Source: Bacteroidales bacterium
GTDB taxonomy: Bacteria; Bacteroidota; Bacteroidia; Bacteroidales; UBA932
Assembly (NCBI GenBank): GCA_017934185.1
Contig: JAGBJY010000023.1
Span: 1 to 63,337, forward strand
Direction of reading: 5' to 3'
Length of the DNA: 63,337 bases
This document shows positions 40,628-49,207 of this stretch, in pieces; position 1 is the stretch's first letter, and each line of letters opens with the position of its first letter. A model generated the notes under the pieces. That model was not told the DNA's origin. It saw only the letters and a list, made by a program, of their open reading frames with translations, and did not search any database. A program made the position numbers and the translations under genes.

Positions 40628-40649
40628 TAGAGTAAAGACCTCGCCTGTT

Positions 40650-41261
40650 ATGCACATAGGAATCGCCGGAAATATTGGAAGCGGAAAAACCACGCTCACA
40701 ACCCTCTTGGCCCGTCACTATGGATGGACCCCAAAGTTTGAATCGGTGACCTACAACCCTTATCTGGAGGACTATTATGCCGATATCAAGCGCTGGTCCT
40801 TCGCCCTGGAGATGTACTTCCTCCAGCAGCGCCTGCACGACGTGCTGGAAATCTCCAAATCCAAGGAGGTGGTAATCCAGGACCGCACCCTTTTCGAGGG
40901 CGTGAACATCTTTGTGGCCAATAACTATGCGCAGGGCAACCTGTCGGAGCGGGACTACAACACCTACATGGACACCTACAATGTAATGATGTCGGTGGTG
41001 AGCCTCCCGGACCTCCTGATTTATCTGAAGAGCAGCATTCCGCATCTGGTGGCCCAAATCCAGAAACGCGGCCGCGACTACGAACAGTCCATCTCCATTG
41101 AATACCTCTCCGGCCTGAACGAGCGCTATGAGCAGTGGATTGCCTCCTACCAGGGAAAACTCATTGAAATTGATGCCGACAACCTGGATTTCCTGAACCG
41201 CCCGGAAGACTTCGCCCTCATAACGGACCGGATAGATGCGGAGTTGTATGGATTGTTTTAA
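40650..41261 (+). CDS. Deoxynucleoside kinase (paralogue 1)
   Basis: Salvages deoxynucleosides to monophosphates. 203 residues: P-loop GIAGNIGSGKTTLTTLLA at 4-21, FESVTYNPYLEDYYADIKRW, and the catalytic QDRTLFEGVNIF near 76. YLKSSIPHLVAQIQKRGRDYE corresponds to the lid arginines, and the C-terminus is typical of dAK/dGK-type enzymes. A second copy follows after 33 bp. Specificity cannot be told, but the related lactobacillary pair splits dAdo and dGuo. Confidence 0.9.
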   Translation: MHIGIAGNIGSGKTTLTTLLARHYGWTPKFESVTYNPYLEDYYADIKRWSFALEMYFLQQRLHDVLEISKSKEVVIQDRTLFEGVNIFVANNYAQGNLSERDYNTYMDTYNVMMSVVSLPDLLIYLKSSIPHLVAQIQKRGRDYEQSISIEYLSGLNERYEQWIASYQGKLIEIDADNLDFLNRPEDFALITDRIDAELYGLF

Positions 41262-41266
41262 ATGAT

Positions 41267-41274
41267 TATATTTG
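41267..41274 (+). promoter_or_regulatory. TAnnTTTG -7 box between dNK paralogues
   Basis: TATATTTG begins 5 nt after the first dNK stop and lies 20 nt before the second start, suggesting separate control. Confidence 0.55.
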
Positions 41275-41294
41275 TGGATAAATACTTTTAAGTT

Positions 41295-41915
41295 ATGCAT
41301 ATAGCTATTGCCGGTAATATCGGAAGCGGAAAAACCACGCTCACAAAAATGCTCGCCGCCCATTACGGCTGGACGCCCAAGTTTGAGTCGGTAGACTTCA
41401 ACCCTTACCTGGCCGATTTCTACGAAGACATGGAGCGCTGGTCTTTCAACCTCCAGATTTATTTCCTGAACAAACGTTTTCAGGATGTGGTGGAAATCTC
41501 CAAGCACAAGGAAGTGATTATCCAGGACCGCACCATCTACGAGGATGCCCGCATCTTTGCCCCCAACCTGCACGCCATGGGGCTCATGTCCACCCGTGAC
41601 TTTGAGAATTACAGCGACCTCTTCGACCTCATGATGTCGCTGGTGAACCCGCCGGACCTCCTGATTTACCTGCGCTCCAGCATTCCCAACCTCATTGCCC
41701 AAATCCAGAAGCGCGGCCGTGAGTACGAGCGTTCCATCCGCATAGACTATATCACCGGCCTTAACCAGCGCTACGAAGACTGGATCAAGGACTACAAAGC
41801 CCGCCTCCTCATCATTGACGTGGACAACATCAAGTTCGAGAACAATCCGGAGGACTTCCAGTACATCACCGACAAAATTGACGCAGAGCTGTTCGGCCTG
41901 TTTCCCACAGAATAA
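41295..41915 (+). CDS. Deoxynucleoside kinase (paralogue 2)
   Basis: 206 residues, alignable end to end with paralogue 1: AIAGNIGSGKTTLTKMLAAH, FESVDFNPYLADFYEDMERW, QDRTIYEDARIFAPNLHAMG, YLRSSIPNLIAQIQKRGREYE. The segment after QDR differs most (EGVNIFVANNYAQG against EDARIFAPNLHAMG), which in this fold borders the base-binding pocket and suggests different nucleoside preference. Clearly a tandem duplication, with its own promoter box. Confidence 0.9.
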   Translation: MHIAIAGNIGSGKTTLTKMLAAHYGWTPKFESVDFNPYLADFYEDMERWSFNLQIYFLNKRFQDVVEISKHKEVIIQDRTIYEDARIFAPNLHAMGLMSTRDFENYSDLFDLMMSLVNPPDLLIYLRSSIPNLIAQIQKRGREYERSIRIDYITGLNQRYEDWIKDYKARLLIIDVDNIKFENNPEDFQYITDKIDAELFGLFPTE

Positions 41916-41935
41916 AACACCAAACCTAAACCTTT

Positions 41936-43867
41936 ATGGCAGAAAGAATTACCATTATCGATTTTATCGAAAAGTATACCCGCAAGTATCCCAATCACGT
42001 GTACCTGCGTGAGAAAGTGGACGGGGTATGGAAAGAGATTACCCAGGAGCAGACCCGCCTGGAAGCCTACCGCATCGGCGCCGGCCTCATGTCCCTGGGC
42101 GTGAAGAAAGGCGACAAAATTGCCCTCCTTTCAGAAAGCCGCGCCATGTGGGTGCTCTCAGAAATGGGTGCCCTGTATGCCGGCGCAACGGATGTTCCGC
42201 TGTCCGTGAACCTGGGAGAAGGAAAAGACCTTATTTTCCGCATCAACCACTCTGAGTCCAAGTGGATCCTGGTGTCCGGCAACCACCTGCCCAAGATCCG
42301 CGCCATCCTCTCCGAATGCCCCAATGTGGAAAACGTGATTGTCTTCGACGACACCGCCTTCGACTATGAGAAGCTGGAAGCCAAGGAAATCCGCATGTCG
42401 GAGATCCAGAAAATGGGCGATGAGTTCCTGAAAGCCCACAAGGCCGAATTCGAAGCCCGGTACAAGTCCATCGGTCCGGACGATTATGCCAACATTTCCT
42501 ACACTTCCGGCACTACGGCCGATCCCAAGGGCATCCTCCTCACCCACCGCAACTATACCGCAAATGTGGAGCAGGGCAACTCCGTCATCTCCATCGGCGA
42601 AGGCGACGTCATGCTCATCATCCTGCCGCTGGACCACTGCTTCGCCCACGTGGCCGGCATGTACACCATGATGATTTACGGCGGTTCCATCGGCTTTGTC
42701 CCCATCGGCAAGAACGCCCTGGCAACGCTGCGCAACGTGCCCACCGCCATTGCTGAGGTAAGGCCCCACGTGATGCTTTCCGTGCCGGCCCTGGCCCGCA
42801 ACTTCAAGAAGAACATCGAGGCCGGCATCAAAAAGAAAGGCCCCACCGTGGAGAAACTTTTCAACTTTGCCGTAAAGAACGCAATCGCTTATAACAAAGA
42901 GTATTACAACCGCGGAACGGGCGGTACTTTCTGGAGAAAGCCCCTGGTGGCCCTCTTTGACAAGATTCTGTTCAAGGCCGTGCGCGAAAGCTTCGGCGGC
43001 CGCATGAAGTTCTTCGTGGGCGGCGGCGCCCTCCTGGACATTGAACTGCAGCGCTTCTTCTGCGCCGTGGGCATGCCCATGTTCCAGGGTTACGGCCTCA
43101 CCGAGGCAACCCCCATCATCTGCGCCAACTCCACGGGACACGCCCGCTTCGGCTCTTCCGGCCGCATTGTGAAACCCATGGACTGCGTGATTCTGGATGC
43201 CGATGGCAAGCAGGTTCCCAACGGCACGCGCGGCGAAATTGTGATTCGCGGTGAGAATGTGATGGCCGGCTACTGGAAGAACCCCAAGGCCACGGCCGAC
43301 ACCGTGATTGACGGCTGGCTGCACACCGGCGACATGGGGTACATCTGTCCCGAAGACCCTGATTTCCTGTATGTTGTGGGCCGTTTCAAGAGCCTCCTCA
43401 TCTCCTCTGACGGGGAGAAATACTCCCCGGAAGGCTTCGAAGACAGCATCACCGAAACCTCCAAGTGGATTAGCGCCTGCGTCCTGCACAACAACCAGAA
43501 GCCCTTCTGCGTGGCCCTCTTCGTTCCCGACAAGGCCGCCCTCACGGAAGCCGCCCAGAAGCGCGGACTGGATCCCGCCTCGGAAGCCGGCAAGAAGTAC
43601 ATGCTGGACCTCATCCAGGCCGACGTAGACAGCTACAAGAAAGGCGGCAAGCACGAGGGCATGTTCCCGGAGCGCTGGCTCCCCTCCACCATCGGCCTCT
43701 GCGACGAGGAATTCACCATTGCCAACAAGATGATGAACTCCACCATGAAGATTGTCCGCGGCAAGGTGGAAGAGCACTACGCCGACCTTCTGGACTTCCT
43801 TTATACCGCCGATGGCAAGAACCTCTACAACGAGCGCAACCTCAAGGCGCTTGACAAACAGGCATAA
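41936..43867 (+). CDS. AMP-forming long-chain acyl-CoA synthetase
   Basis: Activates fatty acids to acyl-CoA. 643 residues. Motifs: SYTSGTTADPKGILLTHRNY (P-loop) near 185, PMFQGYGLTEATPIICANS near 380, GEIVIRGENVMAGYWKNP, DGWLHTGDMGYI near 460 and GRFKSLLISSDGEKYSPEGFE near 485, with a C-terminal lid. It belongs to the FadD15/FAA-like group common in Bacteroidota. It follows dNK2 by 20 bp and may be partly read through. Confidence 0.93.
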   Translation: MAERITIIDFIEKYTRKYPNHVYLREKVDGVWKEITQEQTRLEAYRIGAGLMSLGVKKGDKIALLSESRAMWVLSEMGALYAGATDVPLSVNLGEGKDLIFRINHSESKWILVSGNHLPKIRAILSECPNVENVIVFDDTAFDYEKLEAKEIRMSEIQKMGDEFLKAHKAEFEARYKSIGPDDYANISYTSGTTADPKGILLTHRNYTANVEQGNSVISIGEGDVMLIILPLDHCFAHVAGMYTMMIYGGSIGFVPIGKNALATLRNVPTAIAEVRPHVMLSVPALARNFKKNIEAGIKKKGPTVEKLFNFAVKNAIAYNKEYYNRGTGGTFWRKPLVALFDKILFKAVRESFGGRMKFFVGGGALLDIELQRFFCAVGMPMFQGYGLTEATPIICANSTGHARFGSSGRIVKPMDCVILDADGKQVPNGTRGEIVIRGENVMAGYWKNPKATADTVIDGWLHTGDMGYICPEDPDFLYVVGRFKSLLISSDGEKYSPEGFEDSITETSKWISACVLHNNQKPFCVALFVPDKAALTEAAQKRGLDPASEAGKKYMLDLIQADVDSYKKGGKHEGMFPERWLPSTIGLCDEEFTIANKMMNSTMKIVRGKVEEHYADLLDFLYTADGKNLYNERNLKALDKQA

Positions 43868-43918
43868 TTTATCCTAATCAAAGAGCGGTATCTTCTAAAG
43901 ATTCACAGAGGGATAGTG

Positions 43919-43926
43919 TATCTTTG
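43919..43926 (+). promoter_or_regulatory. TAnnTTTG -7 box for TonB-dependent receptor
   Basis: TATCTTTG ends 8 nt before the ATG at 43935. Confidence 0.6.
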
Positions 43927-43934
43927 TCCCCGCG

Positions 43935-46097
43935 ATGCTGGGTGGATTAATCATAGCACTGTCCCTCTTGAAAGCTCCGATTGACACGGTGCTGGTTCCG
44001 GCATTCGCCACAGCGGCCAAGGAGGAGACGCCCGCCGGAGCCGCGGTGACCGCACTCTCGTCCGCGCAGCTCCGCCAGTTCGGCGTAAATAATCCCAAAG
44101 ACCTGCCAGCCCTGGTGCCCGGAATTCATTTGCCGGACTATGGAGCCTCCCTCACGTCCAGCATTTACGTCCGCGGTTTTGGCTCCCGCATGGAGAATCC
44201 GGTGATGGGCCTGTATGTGGACGACTTCCCCATTCTGGACAAGAACAGCTATGACCTGGATTACCTGGACATTGCTTCCATCCGCTTTTTGCACGGGCCT
44301 CAAGGCACGGCATACGGACGAAACGCCTTGTTCGGCGTGCTGTCTGTGCGCACGGAAGCGCCTGCCGGGGAGGAGCGGCTGCGGGCGCGGCTGGAAGGGG
44401 GCCTTGCCCATCACGTACGGGCGCAGCTTTCCTGGCACCACGGCGAACATGCGTTCAGCGCGGGCTATCGGCACGCCAGGGGCTGGTTCCGAAACGAGTA
44501 CAAAGATGCCTGGGCCGACCCCTACAACGGCGGACAGCTGCGCTGGCGCTGGGACCGGCGCCTGTCGGAGCGCTGGCAGATAAGCCATCTCCTGCAGGCA
44601 GGGTTGTCGGCCGAGGGCGGTTTTGCCTATGGGCTTTGGGAGGACGGTGTGCAGCAGCCGGTGCGCTACAACGATGAGGGCAGTTACCGCCGCATCACCG
44701 TCCTGGAAGGCGTCAAGCTGCATTATCAGGGAGAGAAGCTGCAGGTAGACGGCATTGCTTCGCTCCAGTTTCTGGCCGACCGCATGCGCATGGACCAGGA
44801 CTATACGCCCAGCAGCATCTTTACCCTGCAGCAGTCGCAGCTGAGCCCGGGCGCCACCGTGGAAATCATCGCGCGCCCCTCCAAGGTCTACGAGCACTGG
44901 AAGCCGGTGAGCGGCCTGTTTGCCTTCTTCAAATACACGCGCATGGAGGCCCCGGTCCTGTTCAAGCGCGACGGCATCCAAACCCTCATCCTGGACAATG
45001 CGAATAGGGGCATCCCGGAGAGTATCGGCACGCTGGACATCCCCGACACCGCTTTCCCCATCCAAAGCAACTTTGACATTCCCGTCTGGAACGTAGCGCT
45101 TTACCATGAGTCGCACTTCCCGGTGGGGGCCTGGCAGTTTACCGCCGGCCTTCGCCTGGACTACGAAGGCGCAGCCATGACCTATGACTGCACCGCAAGC
45201 CTCAACTACCAGCTTTTGGGCATGATGAGCGCCCCACGCCTTTTCACCGACCGTTATCACGGTACCCTTTCCCATGGCATCCCGGTTTTCCTCCCCAAAC
45301 TCGCGGTCGAGTACCGCGGGCTACCTGATACCAGGATATATACATCGGCCACCAAAGGGTACCGTGCGGGCGGTTTCAATACGCAAATTTTCTCCGACAT
45401 CCTGCAAAACCGCCTCATGAACGGCATGATGGCCGATTTGGGCGTACACCTGGACAGCGGGAGCACCTCCATCGGGGCCGACAGGACGGAATATCAGCCG
45501 GAAGAGGCCTGGAACTTCGAGCTGGGCATCCAGTACCGCCGCGAGGGATTCAGCGCCGGCGCCAATGCGTTTTACATCTCCGCCCTCCGTCAGCAGCTTA
45601 CGGTGTTCCCTCCGGGAATGTCCACGGGCCGCATGATGACCAACGCCGGCAAAAGCCGCAGCTACGGGGTTGAAGCGCAGCTGATGTACCGAAAAGGCGG
45701 ATTCCAGGGCCATGCTTCCTGGGGCTGGAACAATGCCCGTTTCACGGAATATACAGACGGGACGGCCGACTATGCCGGCAAACGCATCCCTTACAGTCCG
45801 GCGCATACCCTCTTTGTCGGCGCCGCTTATCAATGGAGCAAAGTCAGCCTTCAAGCGCACCTGCGCGGGACCGGACCCATTGCATGGAACGAAGAGAATA
45901 CGCGAACGGAGCCTTTTTACCTGACGGTGGGCGCCCGTGCCGGCGTTACGGTGGGACGCATGCTTTTGTATCTTGAAGGGGATAACCTTAGCGGAACGCA
46001 GTACAGGGCCTTTTATTTCAAATCCATGGGCAAGGAGTTTTTCCAATTGGGAAAACCGCTGAGCCTCAAACTGGGAATTCAAATTGACATCATATGA
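43935..46097 (+). CDS. TonB-dependent outer-membrane receptor
   Basis: 720 residues. The plug domain is clear: LRQFGVNNPKDLPALVPGIH, YVRGFGSRMENPVMGLYVDD, SIRFLHGPQGTAYGRNALFG. The remaining 550 residues are alternating beta-strands of a 22-strand barrel ending in LGIQIDII. It lacks the N-terminal carboxypeptidase-like domain of SusC proteins, so it is closer to small-ligand (iron chelate, cobalamin or similar) receptors. The expected signal peptide is short and weak (MLGGLIIALSLLKAPIDTVL). Coupled by ATGA to the next lipoprotein. Confidence 0.87.
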   Translation: MLGGLIIALSLLKAPIDTVLVPAFATAAKEETPAGAAVTALSSAQLRQFGVNNPKDLPALVPGIHLPDYGASLTSSIYVRGFGSRMENPVMGLYVDDFPILDKNSYDLDYLDIASIRFLHGPQGTAYGRNALFGVLSVRTEAPAGEERLRARLEGGLAHHVRAQLSWHHGEHAFSAGYRHARGWFRNEYKDAWADPYNGGQLRWRWDRRLSERWQISHLLQAGLSAEGGFAYGLWEDGVQQPVRYNDEGSYRRITVLEGVKLHYQGEKLQVDGIASLQFLADRMRMDQDYTPSSIFTLQQSQLSPGATVEIIARPSKVYEHWKPVSGLFAFFKYTRMEAPVLFKRDGIQTLILDNANRGIPESIGTLDIPDTAFPIQSNFDIPVWNVALYHESHFPVGAWQFTAGLRLDYEGAAMTYDCTASLNYQLLGMMSAPRLFTDRYHGTLSHGIPVFLPKLAVEYRGLPDTRIYTSATKGYRAGGFNTQIFSDILQNRLMNGMMADLGVHLDSGSTSIGADRTEYQPEEAWNFELGIQYRREGFSAGANAFYISALRQQLTVFPPGMSTGRMMTNAGKSRSYGVEAQLMYRKGGFQGHASWGWNNARFTEYTDGTADYAGKRIPYSPAHTLFVGAAYQWSKVSLQAHLRGTGPIAWNEENTRTEPFYLTVGARAGVTVGRMLLYLEGDNLSGTQYRAFYFKSMGKEFFQLGKPLSLKLGIQIDII

Positions 46098-46534
46098 AAA
46101 AGTTTTTTTGCCTGATAAGCCTCATCGGCCTTATGGCCTGCCAGAAGCCCAGCGCCCCCATCGACTACACCGTGGGCCTTCATTACGTAGGCTCCGTTTG
46201 GGTGGAATACAATGGGGAAACCTATGAAAACAAGGATATTGAGGTGAGCTTCACCCTGTCCGATGACGGGAAATCGGCCGATATCCAGATAAACGGCATC
46301 CGATTTGTGCCCCAGATGCCGGTCACCGTGGACACTGTGCTTCCCGTCACGGTATCCGGCAACGGCGAAGGCTATACCTTCACCGCACACAATGTCTATC
46401 CCCACTCCCCTGCCGGCGCAGAACAGAACAAGTACATCATCAACAACTTAAGCGGGATGGTAAGCGAAGGAATGCTCAGCTTCAGCCTCAAATTCGGCGC
46501 CTATCCCACCAGCTTCACCGGCTTTCCCAAGTAG
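46094..46534 (+). CDS. Calycin-like lipoprotein partner of the receptor
   Basis: 146 residues: MKKFFCLISLIGLMACQK is a lipoprotein signal. The rest alternates short beta-strands (YVGSVWVEYNGETYENKDIE, VSFTLSDDGKSADIQINGI, MLSFSLKFGAYP), the pattern of Bacteroidota calycin-like lipoproteins with an eight-strand barrel. Start overlaps the receptor stop (ATGA), so it is likely a cell-surface partner that binds or delivers the receptor ligand. Family assignment is by pattern only. Confidence 0.65.
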   Translation: MKKFFCLISLIGLMACQKPSAPIDYTVGLHYVGSVWVEYNGETYENKDIEVSFTLSDDGKSADIQINGIRFVPQMPVTVDTVLPVTVSGNGEGYTFTAHNVYPHSPAGAEQNKYIINNLSGMVSEGMLSFSLKFGAYPTSFTGFPK

Positions 46535-46583
46535 CCCTTTCCATTTTTTTGCGGTTTTCCCACGATTATTCCGTGAAAAAGCT

Positions 46584-46591
46584 TACATTTG
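46584..46591 (+). promoter_or_regulatory. TAnnTTTG -7 box, leaderless oxidoreductase
   Basis: TACATTTG ends 3 nt before the first ATG (46595) and 6 nt before the second (46598); transcription should begin at or next to the start codon. Confidence 0.6.
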
Positions 46592-46594
46592 TCT

Positions 46595-47551
46595 ATGATG
46601 AATGTTGGAATAATCGGTGCGGGGCACATCGCCGAAAAGGCGGCCACTACTTTGGCGGCCATGGACGACATGCAGTGCCTGGCCATCGGCTCCCGCAGCC
46701 AGGCCAAGGCCGATGCTTTTGCCGGGCACTTCGGGATTCCCCGGGCCTATGGCTCCTATGCACAGCTTTTGGCCGACCCTGAGGTGGAACTGGTGTACAT
46801 TGCCGTGCCGCACAGTTTTCATTTTCCTGTTACCCGGGACGCCATTCTGGCCGGGAAACACTGCCTGGTGGAGAAATCCTTCATGTTAAGCGCCACAGAG
46901 GCGGCGGGCATCCTGGCCCTGGCGCGGGAAAAGGGCGTGCTGGTGGCAGAGGCCATGTGGCCGCGCTATATGCCTGTGCGCCAGATGGCACTGGACGTGC
47001 TGGGCTCCGGGGTCATCGGCGAGCCCAAGATGCTCAGCGCCTCGCTGGCCTACAATGTTTCCGGAAAGGAGCGTGTCCTGCGGCCGGAACTGGGCGGCGG
47101 CGCCTTGCTGGATTTGGGCGTGTACCTGCTCACGTTCATGCGCATGTACTGCCCTTCCCCGGTACAGAAAATCAACACCACCTGCGTACTGGCCCCCAGC
47201 GGCGTAGACGCTACGGAGCAAATCACGGCACTCCTTGCCGATGGCACCCTTGTGAGCCTGCAGGCCTCGGGCTGGTGCCAGGGCGACAACCAGGGCGTCA
47301 TCGCCGGCACCACCGGTTACCTTGTGTTTGACGACCTTATCAATCCCACCTGTCTGAGGGTGTGCCGGAAGCGCCACATTGTGGAGCGGGAAATCCCTGT
47401 TCCTCCGCAGATTACCGGCTTTGAATACCAATTCCGCGCCTGCCGGGATGCCATCCGCTCAGGCCTTTTGGAAACCCCGCAGATGCCCCACGCCGAAATC
47501 CTTTATGTCCAACACCTCATGGACCGGCTCCGGGGCGAATGGGGCGAATAA
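46595..47551 (+). CDS. Gfo/Idh/MocA-family oxidoreductase
   Basis: 318 residues. The Rossmann motif VGIIGAGHIAEKAATTLAAM is at 4-23, followed by YGSYAQLLADPEVELVYIAV and PHSFHFPVTRDAILAGKHCLVEK, which contains the family's EK(P/S) motif with the catalytic Lys. The C-terminal beta-sheet domain includes GGGALLDLGVYLLTF. Probably an NAD(P)-linked sugar or diol dehydrogenase of the trans-1,2-dihydrobenzene-1,2-diol-dehydrogenase-like group; the substrate is unknown. Fifteen bases separate it from the serine hydrolase. Confidence 0.9.
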   Translation: MMNVGIIGAGHIAEKAATTLAAMDDMQCLAIGSRSQAKADAFAGHFGIPRAYGSYAQLLADPEVELVYIAVPHSFHFPVTRDAILAGKHCLVEKSFMLSATEAAGILALAREKGVLVAEAMWPRYMPVRQMALDVLGSGVIGEPKMLSASLAYNVSGKERVLRPELGGGALLDLGVYLLTFMRMYCPSPVQKINTTCVLAPSGVDATEQITALLADGTLVSLQASGWCQGDNQGVIAGTTGYLVFDDLINPTCLRVCRKRHIVEREIPVPPQITGFEYQFRACRDAIRSGLLETPQMPHAEILYVQHLMDRLRGEWGE

Positions 47552-47565
47552 ACTCTGATTGAAAT

Positions 47566-48873
47566 ATGAAAAAGACCTTATTCCGTGTAATACTGGGAGT
47601 GATTGCCGCCGCTTTGGTGGGCGGCTGCCTGTACCTGAACTCCCTCATGCCCATCATCACCGGCTATGCAGCCAAGAACCTGGCATCGGCCGTCTTCGTA
47701 TCCGAGCGGGATGCCGATGATGTCCAGGCCCTGGACCTGAACTTCTCCTTTATCAAATACACCCGGAACAAGGTGGACTATGAAAGCAAGACCGTCACCA
47801 GCCGCTTCCTCTGGGCCAAATCCGTGGCCGCCTATCGGGAGGGATACGGCGTAACGCTGCTTCGGGGCGCCAAGGAGGCCTCCGCGTATCCCTTGGAGCC
47901 CATGGCCCCCATCCCGGAGCGCCTGGAGCCCGGAGACTCTGCGTTAGCAGCCAGGCTGGAACCGCTGGCCAGAGCTTTTGTGGATGACCATGCCTACAAC
48001 GGAACGCCTTTCGCCTTTGTGGTGCTGCACAAGGGACAGATAGTGGCCGAGCGCTACCGCGAAGGCATCGGCCCCGATACCCGCCTCCTTAGCTGGAGCA
48101 TGGCCAAGAGCTTCACCAATGCCCTGGTGGGCATCATGTCCGGCGACGGCCTCATTGACGTTCAGGCGCCCATGGACATCCCCCAGTGGCAGTCCGATGG
48201 ACGCAAAGCCATCACCCTCAATGATTTAATGCAAATGCTGAGCGGACTGGAGTGGAACGAAAACTACGGCAACCGCTCCGATGTGAACCTGATGCTGCAC
48301 CGGGAAAAAGACATGGGCCTCTTTGCCCTGAACAAACCCCTGGCCTACGAGCCCGGCACCCACTGGTACTATTCCAGCGGCAGCACCAACATTGTAATGC
48401 GGTATCTGCGGGGCAAGTTCTCCTCTGACGAAGCCTTCCTCACTTACATACGGGAGCGCCTTTTCCGCCCCCTGGGCATCTGGAACGCCTGTTTTGAGCC
48501 CGACATGAGCGGCACACCCGTAGGCTCCTCCTATCTGTACGTCACCGCCCGCGACTACGCCCGCTTCGGGGAACTCTACCTGGAAGACGGCTGCGTAGAG
48601 GGAGAGCGCATCCTGCCGGAAGGCTGGGTCCGGTACACCACCACACCGGCCTCTTCCAGCGCAGGAGGCTACGGCGCCTTCTTCTGGCTCAACAGAAACG
48701 GATTCCGGCCCGACGTCCCGGCCGACATGTTCTCCTGCAACGGCCACGACGGCCAGCAGATTTACATCATCCCCTCCAAAGACCTGGTGGTGGTGATTCT
48801 GGGCTACTCCCCCAAGCCGGACCGCGTCATTGATTTCAACGGCCTGCTGCGGGACATCATTGCCGAGCTCTGA
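47566..48873 (+). CDS. Beta-lactamase-fold serine hydrolase
   Basis: 435 residues. An N-terminal membrane helix (LFRVILGVIAAALVGGCLYL) is followed by a leader domain and a class C/serine-hydrolase core. SWSMAKSFTNALVG supplies SxxK near 178, WYYSSGSTNIVMRYL the tyrosine motif, and CNGHDGQQIYIIPSKD the third-strand HxG equivalent of KTG. Related proteins act as esterases, 6-aminohexanoate-dimer hydrolases or peptidases; the substrate here is unknown. The stop is 5 bp before an R2 repeat. Confidence 0.88.
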   Translation: MKKTLFRVILGVIAAALVGGCLYLNSLMPIITGYAAKNLASAVFVSERDADDVQALDLNFSFIKYTRNKVDYESKTVTSRFLWAKSVAAYREGYGVTLLRGAKEASAYPLEPMAPIPERLEPGDSALAARLEPLARAFVDDHAYNGTPFAFVVLHKGQIVAERYREGIGPDTRLLSWSMAKSFTNALVGIMSGDGLIDVQAPMDIPQWQSDGRKAITLNDLMQMLSGLEWNENYGNRSDVNLMLHREKDMGLFALNKPLAYEPGTHWYYSSGSTNIVMRYLRGKFSSDEAFLTYIRERLFRPLGIWNACFEPDMSGTPVGSSYLYVTARDYARFGELYLEDGCVEGERILPEGWVRYTTTPASSSAGGYGAFFWLNRNGFRPDVPADMFSCNGHDGQQIYIIPSKDLVVVILGYSPKPDRVIDFNGLLRDIIAEL

Positions 48874-48878
48874 CTGTC

Positions 48879-48933
48879 TTGCCGCCGATACAGCTGCACG
48901 CTCTCTACGGGCGTTTTCGCGGATCGGCGGCAA
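48879..48933 (+). repeat. R2 repeat, single unit c
   Basis: TTGCCGCCGATACAG at 48879-48893 through GGATCGGCGGCAA ending at 48933. It is the reverse complement of unit f at 54254-54307 with almost no differences. Immediately followed by a gene fragment. Confidence 0.92.
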
Positions 48934-49027
48934 AGACATCGATGCTTGTTTCGCCGCCCTTGAAGAAGTGAAAAACTTCGACGAAGACTACGAAAAGACA
49001 TGGTTCGATAAAACCTACGGCGTATGA
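48934..49027 (+). pseudogene. C-terminal remnant of an unidentified gene
   Basis: In the frame ending TGA at 49025-49027 the peptide reads ALEEVKNFDEDYEKTWFDKT then YGV. It has gene-like composition but no start codon: the upstream part of the frame is the R2 repeat. Its stop overlaps the ATG of the next fragment (ATGA), the arrangement of genuine operon neighbours, so the body of this gene was apparently lost with the repeat at the breakpoint. Family not recognised. Confidence 0.55.
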
Positions 49028-49131
49028 CAAATAATCTCATCACCATCATCCCCGATGTGCACGGGCGGCCCTTCTGGAAAAGTGCCCTACAGAACCTCGG
49101 CCGGAGCTGCCACAAGAACCAGATAGTATGA
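49024..49131 (+). pseudogene. Truncated N-terminus of a metallophosphatase
   Basis: 35 codons: MTNNLITIIPDVHGRPFWKS then ALQN, the opening of a calcineurin-like phosphoesterase (first metal motif DVHGR), after which similarity stops and a TGA ends the frame at 49131. A full enzyme would have some 200 further residues with GDxxD and GNHE motifs, which are absent. It is translationally coupled to the preceding remnant and is almost certainly non-functional. Confidence 0.65.
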
Positions 49132-49195
49132 GGAAGAACCCTTCCTTTCCACCTTGGGGGACATCTTGCAGGCCTTCTTTTCGCAAAAAGATTCG

Positions 49196-49203
49196 TATCT
49201 TTG
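49196..49203 (+). promoter_or_regulatory. TAnnTTTG -7 box for DUF4230 pair
   Basis: TATCTTTG ends 4 nt before the ATG at 49208, suggesting a leaderless mRNA. Confidence 0.6.
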
Positions 49204-49207
49204 TCTG

